From: Triatoma infestans
Taxonomy: Eukaryota; Arthropoda; Insecta; Hemiptera; Reduviidae
NCBI GenBank assembly: GCA_011037195.1
Contig: JAAEAF010007712.1
Location: forward strand, 200,017 to 264,016
DNA length: 64,000 nucleotides
Direction: 5' to 3'
Under the pieces are notes generated by a model. It made no database searches. It had not been told where the DNA came from and worked only from the letters and a program-made list of their open reading frames with translations. How positions within the stretch are numbered: the first letter of the stretch is position 1; every line of letters starts with the position of its first letter. A program made the position numbers and the translations under genes. This document shows, piece after piece, positions 43,308 to 54,035 of this stretch.

Positions 43308-44306
43308 GCATGTAGTTGAATTTAATGGCTTTTATTAATTTTAATTTGTTGAAGGGTTATAAATTTATGAACCTTTTAACAGCCTTTTTTAATTATATTT
43401 ATTTTGGTGTGAATTACATTATTACCGACGTTTCGACACTCTGCGTGTCATTATCATGGGAAGATTATTGTTCACAATATCTGTTACTATCTAAAATATA
43501 TTATATAAGTTTTTTAATATAATAGTATACTTCGTTAACAATTTCAAATTTTAATAATAAGAATGTCCAACAAATTAGTTATACCAATCTGTATTACGAG
43601 ATTTGATTAATTTAGTAGAATTTGTTTCCAGTTTACAAGGTATGTCCAATTTTTACTTAATTAATTTATTTGTGACTTCGTTGTTACTAGTCGTAATTTC
43701 AAATAGTTGTGTAATTAAAATTTTTTCCCTTAAGAATGGTTGTAATAAGTTCCTTTGGATTTTTGTATTTGGGACCACGTGGTACCAATTAAAATTTTTT
43801 ATAATGAATATTATACATTAGTATATTCTGTTATTATATTTGTAAATTTAAGGCCTGTAATAATATGATGTTATTAAATTAGCATTGTACTTATTTGCTT
43901 TTTTATATATTAATTTAATTTTATATTGGTAATTAAACTTACTGTAATGTTTGAGTATCCACTAGCTGAAGGCCATCGTGGTAGACTGATTTCTTGTAAC
44001 AAGTGACGTCTTAAAAGTATTTCTTGTAACATAGTGACATCACTAACAAGTAGTTATTGTATATATTGTTTTCTTATTTTTTTTATTATTATACCTAGTT
44101 TAATTAGAAATTGTTATTGTGATAATATTTTTAGTTAAAATAGTATATTTGAATTTTAGATATAAATTTAATTTAATCTTGTAATATTTAGTAACGTCTG
44201 GCAAATTGTAGTATACCATGTTGTTTGAAGGTTATTAATTGTTAGGTTATTGTAGGTTCTTATTTAAATGTGGTTACAGTATATTAAGTAAATTTACATA
44301 TGTTCT
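43308..44306 (-). mobile_element. ~1-kb Penelope-related insertion with 21-bp direct repeat
   Basis: An identical 21-bp sequence beginning AGTAATATAATGG lies at 43287-43307 and 44307-44327. Between them is very AT-rich DNA without RT, containing a Penelope-type hammerhead motif on the minus strand at 43421-43460. Best explained as a non-autonomous or decayed Penelope-like insertion. Confidence 0.5.
43421..43460 (-). ncRNA. Penelope-type hammerhead remnant
   Basis: Minus strand: CCC-ATGATAA, stem II TGACAC-GCAGA-GTGTCG, AAA, palindromic ACGT, C, GG. Stem II, GAAA and stem III are perfect. The first box is ATGATAA instead of CUGANGA (C3 and G8 changed), so cleavage is probably lost. Confidence 0.6.
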
Positions 44307-44594
44307 AGTAATATAATGGTAATTTTTACTATCTAAAAATGCACCAATAAGAATACTAGGTTTGAAAGACAACAATGGTCGCGAAACACTAACGTTTCTA
44401 GTTACGCTCAAAGAGATTGACGGCCTAAAATATCCGCCATAATTAATAAACAGAGTAATTTTTCATTTTTCTAATTGTGAAAGTGTGTAAAAAGAAAAAA
44501 AAAATAATAACAATAGTATTGTTAATACTATTATTTATTGCATTATGTTCTTGAATTGGTTCTCATTAAATAGAATTAAGACTGTTTGGTTAAA

Positions 44595-44645
44595 TTTTAA
44601 GGCGCGTCAACATGTACGGGTCATTGGCGCCTTCATTGAATGGAA
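44595..44645 (-). repeat. SINE tail (family S)
   Basis: Minus strand: GGCGCCAATGACCCGTACA, TGTTGACGCGCCTTAAAAT, matching tails at 26830 and 36665. Confidence 0.6.
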
Positions 44646-45026
44646 AAAATTAAATTTCTTGAAAATAACGTGTTCTTGAATATCTGATCCGTTATTAATC
44701 AGACTATTTACCAAGTTCAATACAAATAAATACTTTATACATACGTATATTTGTGTCAAATAGAAACATTTTTTACTAGCCAATAACTTGCGGGTTAAAG
44801 AAAAACAACTCCTTTAAGAAATTAATACTATTGTAGTTTTATTACAGCGGACTTAGTGTCAGCAGAAGAAAAAAAAAAATGTATACATGAAAAAACTTTT
44901 ATTTAGAAACCACAGAACTATTATAATTTTACTTTAATCTTTGTTTTTATATAGATAATAATAAATTACAGTTCTAAATTACGAGTGTGATGTGAATAGT
45001 TAGTTTTCCTCTTATAGCATTATCCT

Positions 45027-45924
45027 GGCGGCAGGAGACCTATCGCCGAGGCAATATGGTTTCAGGTCTGGGCGCTCCACAGTAGGCGCGGTCCAAGAAG
45101 TCATTGAGGCAATACGCAGGGCGGAGGATCACAATCACCACTCTCGTCGGGTGGTCCTTTTAGTCACGCTTGACGTAAAAAACGCCTTCAACTCAGTTAG
45201 TTGGGTAGATGTGCTGAGAGCGCTGGAGGAAACGTTTCGAGTCCCGAAGTACCTTCTGCGAGTGGTAAGTGATTATCTGCGGAACCGAACGGTTATTTAC
45301 CAGACCTCGAGAGGGCCAAGAGCATCCGCAGTTACGGCAGGTGCAGCGCAGGGATCGATCCTGGGCCCGGATCTCTGGAATGTGGCGTATGACAGCCTGC
45401 TTAGACAGGAAATGCCAGAAGAGACAGTTTTGGTTGGATACGCAGACGACGTGGCAGCACTTGTTGCGGCACGTGATGTCGAGAAAGCCCAACTAAAATT
45501 GAGTAAGGTGATGCGTATCGTCAATCGATGGATGACGGAGCACGGACTGTCGTTAGCACTGTCCAAAACAGAGATCGTGGTCCTGACGAAAAAGAGGATC
45601 CCCACGAGCATATCATGGCGTGTTGGAGAAGAAGTTGTGACCTCGAAGAGTACTGCCAAGTATTTGGGTTTGATGATTGATGGCAAGCTGAGCTTCGGTA
45701 AGCAAATTCAGAGCGCAGTGGATAAGGCCGCAAAGAGTGTTGCGTCCCTCAGTAGGCTGATGGCGAACGTTGGTGGCCCTCGGGGCAGCACACGCCGAGT
45801 GTTGATGAGTGTGACACACTCGATACTCCTTTACGGAGCTGAAGTGTGGGCGGATGCTCTTAACAAGGAGGCCTACAGGAAAAGAATGGCTCGTGTGCAG
45901 CGGCTCTTGCGATTGCCGGAGTAA
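45027..45924 (+). pseudogene. R1-clade reverse transcriptase
   Basis: RT motifs in order: RQYGFRSGRSTVGAVQE, LVTLDVKNAFNSVSW, RGPRASAVTAGAAQGSILGP, VLVGYADDVAALVAA, HGLSLALSKTEIVVLTKKR, AKYLGLMIDGKLSFGKQI, and thumb VTHSILLYGAEVWADAL. YADD and the F/A-x-D motif (LDVKNAF) are intact. No RNase H, as expected for R1. The frame ends at 45924 because about 15-20 codons of the usual RVQRLLALRVCS-type segment are deleted, shifting the frame into AIAGVIPIALL. Confidence 0.88.
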
Positions 45925-46437
45925 TCCCAATTGCACTCTTGCTAGGGAACGCAAGATCCTCCATGAAAGGAAGGCAGAGGGGAGTAAGGAGGCTCTCTCC
46001 AGGGAGGAGAGGAATCGGACTTTCCAGAGGTGGCAGGCTTCCTGGGAAGATGATCTGCGGGGCCGATGGACCGCTAGGTTAATTAGGGAGGTAAAGCCAT
46101 AGACGAAGAGGCCACATGGGGAAGTGGACTATTACGTCACACAACTCCTGAGTGGGCATGGCTATTTCAGGGCGTACCTGAAAAAGGTGGGAAAGGTAGA
46201 GGATGAGGAATGCCTTTACTGCCCCGGCAGTAAAGACGATGCTTCCCACACGTTTTTCTCCTGCGGTCGGTGGGAGCGGCTCAGAGGTCATTTCGAGGCA
46301 GTGATTGGGCAACAGACTCCAGACACTATAGTTGAAGCTATGTTGGCCAGTGAGGCCAACTGGCAGACTGTAGCTAGGTACGCTAGGGACATTCTTCAGC
46401 GGAAGAAGCAGGACCTGGACGACTGCCAAGTAGGGTA
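45925..46437 (+). pseudogene. R1-clade ORF2 C-terminal domain with CCHC
   Basis: After a frameshift: RERKILHERKAEGSKEALSR, RNRTFQRWQASWEDDLRGRW, a TAG where Trp is expected (P*T at ~46101), then VDYYVTQLLSGHGYFRAYLK, CLYCPGSKDDASHTFFSC and TVARYARDILQRKKQD ending at 46437. C-x2-C-x9-H-x4-C after LLSGHG is the terminal nucleic-acid-binding knuckle of R1 elements. Confidence 0.85.
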
Positions 46438-46639
46438 ACACCGAAGGAGATACCCAATGAGTAAAGACAGAGGCCTAGCTCTGAAGTAATGCTGGTCGCC
46501 AGTGAATCCAGGCTAGGCCTAGCAGTAGGGGGGTGTTTTAGCCGGTAGTCCGATTTGGGAGTCCGGCACTGCAGGGTCTCTGCGTGCGTAAACGCATTTC
46601 ACCCCTCAAAAAAAAAAAAAAAAAAAAACAAAAAAATGG

Positions 46640-47870
46640 AAATTTTCTATGAGAACCAGAATATGGGTAACAGTGAATAATTTTGCGGGGACATTTCCCT
46701 TTAAAGATACTGCAGTTTCAAGTTGCAGTAAATAAAAACCATTCTGCCAATATCTGCGAAGGGGGATATATCCCAGCCGCACTGATGAGTTATAAATTGA
46801 AGATGTTGTAAAAAACTGTTTCTAAATTACAAGTTCACAGTTCGTCTTTGCTGCATAGTTAAATTTCTGGATGTTCTCATAACATAGAATATTTACCCTA
46901 ATGACTCCACAATATTTCCGATTCATCCTGAAATGTTGCACATTTGGCAGTGGGTCCCCGGAAATACCTGCGTGCTTGGGGAAATAACTATATCTACTGT
47001 AATATGATTTGTAGGGGGGGGGGAATTAAATATGTTAATAATTAATCATTATAATTCATATTTGAAATCGTCTCTAAAGGGATCTCGCGAGGTCTGTGTT
47101 TATACAGCAGTTGGAGAGGTTGAAAAAACAAATTAATATATAGATTCAAAAAATAAATAATTAAAAAACAATATATATCAAAAATTAATAAATACAATAT
47201 TGAGATACAACAACATAAGTGTCTTGTCATTTGGGAGAAATAGCTTTTTACAAAACTTACATATTTTACGTATATTCTAAGTTAAAGGAGGTTGGGTTTC
47301 TTGGAGCACTTCCACCACCCACTACTGTAACATGGCTTTTTCTAATGATAGATTTCACTCTTTTTACGGTATACATTTTGAACAGAACTCCTTCCCTAAA
47401 AGGGTCCACCTTATATATTCTACCTCCACCCCGGAGAAAGTGAGAAGAGGGAAATTCCCTTTGTCCTAAATAAATGTAGTGATAGGAGTAAGCAGGTATC
47501 TCTGACTCAACTAACTGTTTCTTTTGTGCCTTCCAACCTTCAAAAAACCCAAATTTATAAATATATACATCGGAAAAATTCCCTACTTTACAATTATTAA
47601 ATATTTAACAAGAATATATTATAATGCAATTTATATTTATTAATTCGCCCAAATATGTACATATTACACTACATGGTAGTTGTCTTGCATACGTCTTAAA
47701 TTTTGTCTTGCTGGTCCAAAAATTTCGCCCACCACCTCTCGGGGTATTAAGAGTTTTACATGGCATTCCTCCTCAAAACTTTCAGCAAGGTGTAAACTTG
47801 GACCGCCATCCATAATATCTGGAAATTTTAGTGATGTTTTACTAATAAAGTAAACTACTACTACACTAGT
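46640..47870. other. no gene seen
   Basis: AT-rich with a G-run at 47014-47023. No recognised coding or repeat. Confidence 0.45.
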
Positions 47871-47871
47871 T

Positions 47872-48080
47872 GTTGTGGTGGGTGGTTGGTTCCGCAGAGC
47901 TGGAAAGCATCAGAGACATTTTCCGTGGTAGCCTGCTTCATTTTGTTTAGATATCGACCGGAGTCAGTGTGCAAACTGCATTTGCTCTGTGCAAGTGTGT
48001 GTTGTCACACTGTCTGACAAACGCATCCTGAAGATGGACGAACGCCCAATGAACGCGTCGATGACCAGAAAATGAATGCT
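47872..48080 (-). mobile_element. hammerhead retroelement, first family, degenerate inverted dimer
   Basis: Minus strand ends ...CTCTGATGCTTTCCAGCTCT, GCGGAACCAACCACCCACCA, the fixed end of this family. The other half, beginning at CATTTTCTGGTCATCGACG (48075), is truncated. It contains two damaged hammerhead cores: plus strand 48024-48062 (CTGAAGA, GGACG-AA-CGCCC, then AATGAACGCGTC for GAAACCGGTC) and minus strand near 47940-47965. Clear target duplications were not found. Confidence 0.65.
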
Positions 48081-48265
48081 AATATAGAGTTAATGTTTTC
48101 TAAAAGGTAAATGCCGTTATAAGTTTTTGTATTGTGTAATGAACAGTTTGTTACTAGATTAATAACCCAAATGCAAGGAAGTTTGGAATTTAGAAAAGGC
48201 CGAACATCCAATACATAACGAATCCGCCCTGGTAAGTAGTACAAGTAATTGAATTATAGTCCAGA

Positions 48266-48445
48266 AGTATGGTAAATTACACAAACATATTTCCGCAGAA
48301 TCGTATCAAATAAAAGTGATAGGGGTGCATCTGTGCAGTTAGCATTCCAAGTTTAAAGAAATCCATTATAGTCGATTTCGATAAAAAGTCAAAAATCTAT
48401 TCTGTCAATTCGCATAATAGGTTAACCGGTATTCTTCAAATTTTA
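48266..48445 (-). repeat. Helentron-like repeat fragment, reverse
   Basis: ATCAAATAAAAGTGATAGG, CATTCCAAGTTTAAAGAAAT, ATTCTGTCAATTCGCATAAT, AGGTTAACCGGTATTCTTCA. It matches the block landmarks of the diverged copy at 16100-16640. Confidence 0.55.
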
Positions 48446-48739
48446 CATATCAAAGTTTATTCAAATACTACAAGTTTTTAAAGAAATGAAAAATAGACAA
48501 GGCCGTTAATAATTAACTCTATATGAATTATACAGAAATCATTCAATTATTACCTGCTAATATAATTTTTATGGAGAAATTATTTAATTCTATACTTGAT
48601 TTAAATTTTAAAACTTAGTTTCTCTTTTGCCAGTATTTTACTATGATTTGTTCAGATATTTTCCTCTTCTTCTTTATCCCCTCTGCATGATATCCCTCTG
48701 TTAGTTTTGTACGCAATTTAGTGATAATATACAGTTAAT

Positions 48740-48983
48740 TTGGAGAAGAAAAAAAAATCAAGCCTAAACCCAAAAAATTTAAAGAATACAGTAAAGTATG
48801 GTGGTGATTCTGTTATGGTCTGAGGGTGTTTTGCTGCTAATGGGTAAAAAAAAAATATTGATATTTTAAGTAAAATATAGTGTGCGAAATTGAGCATTCG
48901 GAAAAATTTCGTTTTCCATCAGGACAATGCTTCTAAACATAAAACTCGAAAAACATTTAAGTGGCTAGTCTTAAACTGCCCGA
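48740..48983 (+). pseudogene. Tc1-type transposase fragment
   Basis: Reads VKYGGDSVMV-stop-GCFAANG (TGA where Trp is expected) and, in another frame, KNFVFHQDNASKHKTRKTFK, WLVLNCP. KHGGGSVMVWGCF followed by QDN.PKHT is the catalytic centre of Tc1 transposases, including the second Asp. Cut off by the Helentron-like repeat at ~48990. Confidence 0.75.
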
Positions 48984-48989
48984 AAATGA

Positions 48990-49505
48990 TTAATTGATTA
49001 CAAATTATAATTGACAAATGTTATAGTTTGTGTACCAAATATAAAGAAATTCGTCGAACACTGAAAAGCTGTTCAGTAAAAGCGCACTTCTGGTTTACAA
49101 ATTTTCTTGAAACTCGAAATTTTGGCCATCTAGTTATTTCTAATTAAGTTTGTTTGGATGATAGAATTGTATAATCAACATTTTCATTCAAAAATTGCAA
49201 AAAAAAAAAAAAAAAAAAAAAAAACTAGTAAGTGGTACTTCCGGTTGCGGAATTTTGACAGATAACGTACTGTCAGATTTCATGGTTGTAAACGGAATCT
49301 CAAGTTTTAACTTTATACGTTTTTTCGTTTTTGAGCTATGCTGTTCACATACATACACACACACACACACACATACACACACACACGGACCTTTGCTAAA
49401 AACCACTTTTTTGGACTCAGAAGACCTCAAAACAGATATTTCCGGTGAAAACTCGATATCGAAAATTTGACACGATTTCTTACCAAGAGTAAGAGAAAGT
49501 AAAAA
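48990..49505 (-). repeat. Helentron-like repeat, reverse, with A-run replacing its middle
   Basis: Right end AAGAGTAAGAGAAAGTAAAA (hairpin side), leading part with (CA)n at 49354-49386, GTACTTCCGGTTGCGGAATT at 49236. An A27 run at ~49198-49224 sits where the first block's T-rich start lies. The non-hairpin end is missing. Confidence 0.75.
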
Positions 49506-49753
49506 TATTTAGGTTCAATAGACGGCTGGGCTATGGCATTCTAAATATTGGTGTTGGGAGAAATAACCAAGCTAGATAACAGTTTTTGAAGGTTCGAGCA
49601 AGTAGTTGTTGTTTAAGTTTTGTGCTGTGTAATACATGTTGTTTTGGAAAAAATAAATTAAAGATACACTTTTGTTAAACCCCTGTGTATTTCATTGGCT
49701 TCCAGAGTTTTCATATATAACATAGTGGCATCTCTTGTGGGGAAAACTGGAAA

Positions 49754-50260
49754 ATGAGTGCACAGTTTTCTAATATTAAAAAAGGAAATATCATAATGGA
49801 GAAGGTTATTCACGCGGTCAGCGAATGAAATTGAAAGGTCCAATTGAAGGTTAGAACAAAAGGAAGATGATATTTGCAAGTGGAATTGAAGAAGTCAGAA
49901 AACAAGGCTAATGAATTATTTACATTAGATCATAAGGTAAGAGAACTTTTATTTACTATACCAGACGTTACTGATGAACAAATAAGTGAAGAGTATGATA
50001 CAGTAGAAGTGTATCGAGACAGATTTATAACTTTAAAAAATCTTATAGAAAAAAGATTAGTTCAAAAGGAACAATCGTGTTTAAAATAAGATCAGTTAAC
50101 AGAAGGTTTCGCTAGATCTACTAATAAAGCATGTTTACGATTACCTAAATTAGAACTAAATAAATTTAGTGGAGATATAAAAGAGTGGATAGGATTTAAA
50201 ATACTTATAAATAATGAAATAAAAATATTAAATTACGTACGAAATCTTTGAAGTAAGTTT
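49754..50260 (+). pseudogene. Bel/Pao-type retrotransposon gag fragment
   Basis: Starts MSAQFSNIKKGNIIMEKVIH, then VELKKSENKANELFTLDHKV, DEQISEEYDTVEVYRDRFIT, LIEKRLVQKEQ (stop 50089). In another frame: DQLTEGFARSTNKACLRLPK, LELNKFSGDIKEWIGFKI. LPKL.LP.F.GD..EW..F is the DUF1759-type gag segment of Pao/Bel elements, preceded by the usual E/K-rich coiled-coil. Protease, RT and integrase are absent. Confidence 0.7.
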
Positions 50261-50264
50261 AGTG

Positions 50265-51040
50265 AAGAAAAGTTTATTGTAAAAATTAACTGCCAATTAG
50301 TTTTATTAAAATTTAAAAATTTCAACTATCGCTAAATAAAAATTTAATATAAAGTGGAAGGTGCTTCGTCATTAAATGCATACTATTTGTCAATGACTTC
50401 CGAGCAATAGATACCATATGTGATTTAATAGCGGAAATGAAATAAACTGTGTGATTTTTTTTTATCGAAGGCGATTTTTTCTTTCACATCAAATAAAAAA
50501 AAAACTGACTCTATAAATAAATTTAAAGAGCAAAATATGGAAGTTCTTTATAAATTGTGTATTTTATGATTATTTGAGAAAGCAATTATTTACTATTGAT
50601 GTCTTATTTACTTCCAATATTTCTTAAGTCTAATCCTTTCCATTTAGTTACACTCAGGGTGTACCGTCAACCTGGAACGCTATTTGATAACTTTTACCAA
50701 CGTGAACTTTAAGCCTCTAAGTTCTTAATAAACAAACTTTTCTACGAAATGACTTTTAAACGTTTTTGTGGAAATATATTATTTAAATTTATTTTTCAAG
50801 TTATTTCCTAATTTTTTTCAATATTTAAATTATATAAAAAATAAATTAATAATATTTAAATTTATAAATTAATAAAAATTTGTATAATACATATCTGTAA
50901 TGAAACAGACATTACCCATTATAGATAATAATAAAAACAAAAATGTATTACTATGTATTGTTCATATTTATTATTTAAAGAAAATACTTTTCTTATAAAT
51001 CCAAATAAGATTTTCAAAAATCTATCGTTCATTGGCGATT
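50265..51040. other. no gene seen
   Basis: Extremely AT-rich. No supported feature. Confidence 0.5.
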
Positions 51041-51051
51041 TCATAAAATTG

Positions 51052-52489
51052 AAATAGAATAGAATAGAATTTTATTTACAAATTTTTACGTACATATTTA
51101 CAAATGACATTGAAGTTCCAATGTGATAAACATTACACCCTTCAATACAAAATAAAACTGACATATTGTTGTTGGGAGTTTATATTGCAGGGAAAAAGGA
51201 AGGAAAAACCTGCAGCTCAGGGGGAAGGGTTAATTAAGAATACTTCTAATTCTTTTGTGTCTGTATTTAATTGTTCTGTCATAGTTTCCAATTTCGCGGC
51301 AAAGGGGGTTTGTGTGGCAGTCTAAGGATGTCAGAAGTTTTAGTAGTCTATTTTTGATGTAGTTTTGTACAGTTTCTGTTGAAGTTATCTCATGTAAGTG
51401 GGTGACTTTAGTGTAGCGTGGTGAGTCAGTCGCAAGTCTAAGAAATTTGTTCTGTATAGTCTGTAATTTTTTGATATTGGTGGCACAGGTTAGGCTCCAG
51501 GCAGAGGAAGCGTATAGCAACATCGGCCTGATTACAGTTTTGTAGAGTAGAAGTTTGTTACGTGCAGTCATTTTGGAGTCACGGGAGAATAGGGGAAAGA
51601 GTAGTCTGATGGCCATCTTACCTGAGTTGACTTTGTCCTGTATGTGAGTGGTAAAGTTTAGTCTGCTGTCTAAAGTTATTCCAAGATATTTAACACTGTT
51701 TGTCCATGGTATAATGGTGTTGTTATATTTGGTGAGTTTGTTGATTATGGGTCTGCGTTTTGTAAACAGGATGGCGTTGGTTTTGTTGTGGTTAATTTTG
51801 ATTTTCCATTTTGTACAGTACTTTGTTATTTTGTCTATTGAAGTTGTAAGTCTGTTGGTGATCGTGTCAATTCTCCAGGAGTGTGTGTAAATAGCGACAT
51901 CGTCAGCATAGAGGGCTAAGTTGACGTGGGCAAGTTTGGGAAAAGGATTTATGTAGGTGATGAATAGGATAGGACCTAGGATAGAGCCTTGGGGAACCCC
52001 GGCTTTAACTGAATAGAGATCAGAGGAGGCAGTATTAAAATGCACGTATGATTGTCTGTTAGTAAGGTAAGAATGTATAAGTTTGATTAAGTATAGAGGA
52101 AAGTTGTATTCTTTCCGCTGTTAGTCGAAAGATGAGACCAGTGTGCCAAACAGTGTCGAAAGCTTTTTCAATGTTGAGAAGTACCATGCCCGTGTGTTTT
52201 TTAGGGTGAAAGTTGCGTGTAATGCCGTCAATAATTCTAGTTAGTTGCAGTTCTGTAGAAAGTCCGGGTCTGAAGCCAAATTGTTCGTCAGTTAGTATAT
52301 TGTTAGAGTATAGGTGTTCAGTAAATCTACAAAGGATTATTTTCTCAAAGATTTTGCTGATGGAACTGAGTAAAGAAATCGGTCGATAGCTAGATGGGGA
52401 AGTGGGAAGTTTGCCGGGTTTTCGGATGAGGATGACTTTAGAGGTTTTCCAAGCCGGCGGGAAATAACTTAAGGATAACATCTTATATC
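51052..52489 (-). mobile_element. Jockey LINE, 5'-truncated, with 11-bp target duplication
   Basis: Flanked by TCATAAAATTG at 51041-51051 and 52490-52500. The minus-strand 3' end is a short repeat tail, ATTCTATTCTATTCTATTTC. Confidence 0.88.
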
Positions 52490-52493
52490 TCAT
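51230..52493 (-). pseudogene. Jockey-clade reverse transcriptase, one frameshift
   Basis: Two long frames. 52493-52059: SYFPPAWKTSKVILIRKPGK, SYRPISLLSSISKIFEKIIL, QFGFRPGLSTELQLTRIID, EKAFDTVWH. 52045-51230: SVKAGVPQGSILGPILFITY, LALYADDVAIY, VKYLGITLDSRLNFTTHI, LLLYKTVIRPMLLYASSAW, ending RHKRIRSILN. YADD is intact and only one frameshift (near 52045-52080) separates the parts, so this is one of the least decayed LINEs here. No RNase H, consistent with Jockey. Everything before RT is missing. Confidence 0.9.
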
Positions 52494-52504
52494 AAAATTG
52501 CTAA

Positions 52505-53425
52505 TATATCGTAAGATGCGATCATGGTTTATCTAAAAAAGCTCCCTATAGAATTGACTATTTGAAGGGGACATCATATATATAGAAACACTCTACAGAG
52601 GTTAATATCATGTTTGTAAACATCAGAATTATATGGTGGTTTTTTTAAGTCGATGGAATTGTGGCCTAATCAGAATTGTGAAAATTCGTAATATATTAAA
52701 ACTAAAAATTAATGGATAATAACATAAAAAGCTTCTGTTTACATGTTAGTATAGTTGCTATATAGTTTGCAATACATGTGAATTTTAATGAAGAGAGGCA
52801 GCTAATAATACTAGTTATTATATATAGACGGCTGTCACTACTAAATGGACACTAATTACTGGGTATTAACAAGTAACTATATTGGTCCTTACTCCTTTCT
52901 AAGTGGCAGTAGGCCCGCCGGCCTGGCTTTCAATGGCTCTATTTGTGTTCCATTTTCCAACACACAAAACTCCTTCATCTTAATCAAGATTAAAAACTCT
53001 GTAAACATTTTAATTATCTTCTTCCCTTCTTCTCTGTGTAATTGATTCTTGGTTTTATTATTATTATTTTTTTTTATTTAACTAAGATACTTTAATTAAG
53101 GGCTCTCTTTGCTTTCATCTATTGATATTAGTTTCGTTATCAATTAAAAGATGCTATGGATAATTTTTCAATAAAAATTATTATGAGGGTGGATTTATTA
53201 TTAACCACAATCACATAAAACTGTTCAGAATAATATTACTGAACTATAAAATTAACTAGTCTTGGATTTCTGGGTAATATTAGTAATAGAATTAAATAAA
53301 TAACTTTTCTCCTACTTCTACATATTTACTACTATATTTTCAAATCCTTCGTCATCAGAAATTGCGATACTTAAAGCATCTTCTTCATTGTATTATAAGT
53401 GTTTTTATTGTAATGTTTTGACAAT
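52505..53425. other. no gene seen
   Basis: AT-rich. No supported feature. Confidence 0.45.
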
Positions 53426-53432
53426 ATATAGT

Positions 53433-53742
53433 TGTAATGGCAGGAGAGAGAATTAAGAGAGAGAAGGACCCTCTCTGCTACTCTCTGACTTAAGCAGGCT
53501 AGAGTGGGAGAACCTGTATATAAGCCAGTGAGAATCTACCTAACGACATCTACCTAGATATCTATCTATCAGATTCAACCATACATCGCAACGTATCATA
53601 TCGCTACTCTCTCACCCTTTATTCTATAAAATCATTACAAGTCCAGTGCAGTTTGTGTAGACTTATAGCTATATTATAACAGTGTCTTCATATCTCGTTT
53701 AATAATTCAAACCTAATTTCTCTCCTCATCAACTCCATTATA
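53433..53742 (+). mobile_element. solo LTR, family L, copy 2
   Basis: Ends TGTAATGG and CCATTATA, flanked by identical TAGT (53429-53432 and 53743-53746). TATATAAGCCAGTG at ~53516 is the likely promoter TATA box. Collinear with 17661-17984. No internal region. Confidence 0.75.
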
Positions 53743-53849
53743 TAGTTATTGCTGCTTACCTTAATAATTCTTTCCCGATTATTAAATTTATACATAGATA
53801 ACACAGAATCTCTACAACTCTATTTACAAACTGGAATTTTATTTTATTT

Positions 53850-53936
53850 ATTTATTTATTTAACATCTATGGTCATTAGCGCCTGGAGCATCCCGGTGTT
53901 CTCTCGCTTCTGGAATGATAACTCTCACGAAACATC
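53850..53936 (-). repeat. SINE tail (family S) with (AAAT)n
   Basis: Minus strand: CAGAAGCGAGAGAACACCGG, CTCCAGGCGCTAATGACC, ATAGATGTTAAATAAATAAA. The usual GACGCGCC is absent and an AAAT repeat follows ATGTT directly. Confidence 0.55.
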
Positions 53937-54035
53937 TGATAGGAAATTTTAAAATATCATAAGGTCTAAAACTGTTTTTCTATTTCATTTCCAGAGATGT
54001 TAATTTTACTAGTGAGTGAAATGTGACCTTTCATT

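Larger units (their letters stand above)
45025..46636 (+). mobile_element. R1-clade LINE, 5'-truncated, with 3' UTR and poly(A)
   Basis: GC-richer than its surroundings. Starts within the RT domain (LAAGDLSPRQYGFRSGRSTV) and runs through the C-terminal zinc domain. The 3' UTR ends with CGCATTTCACCCCTC and an A-run at 46610-46636. Target duplication not identified. Confidence 0.85.

Noticed and set aside
45193..45954. Several minus-strand and other-frame open frames of 70-130 codons
   Set aside because: They are shadows of the R1 reverse transcriptase on the plus strand.
49195..49470. 91-codon frame starting in poly(A)
   Set aside because: It reads through an A-run and a (CA)n tract within the Helentron-like repeat.
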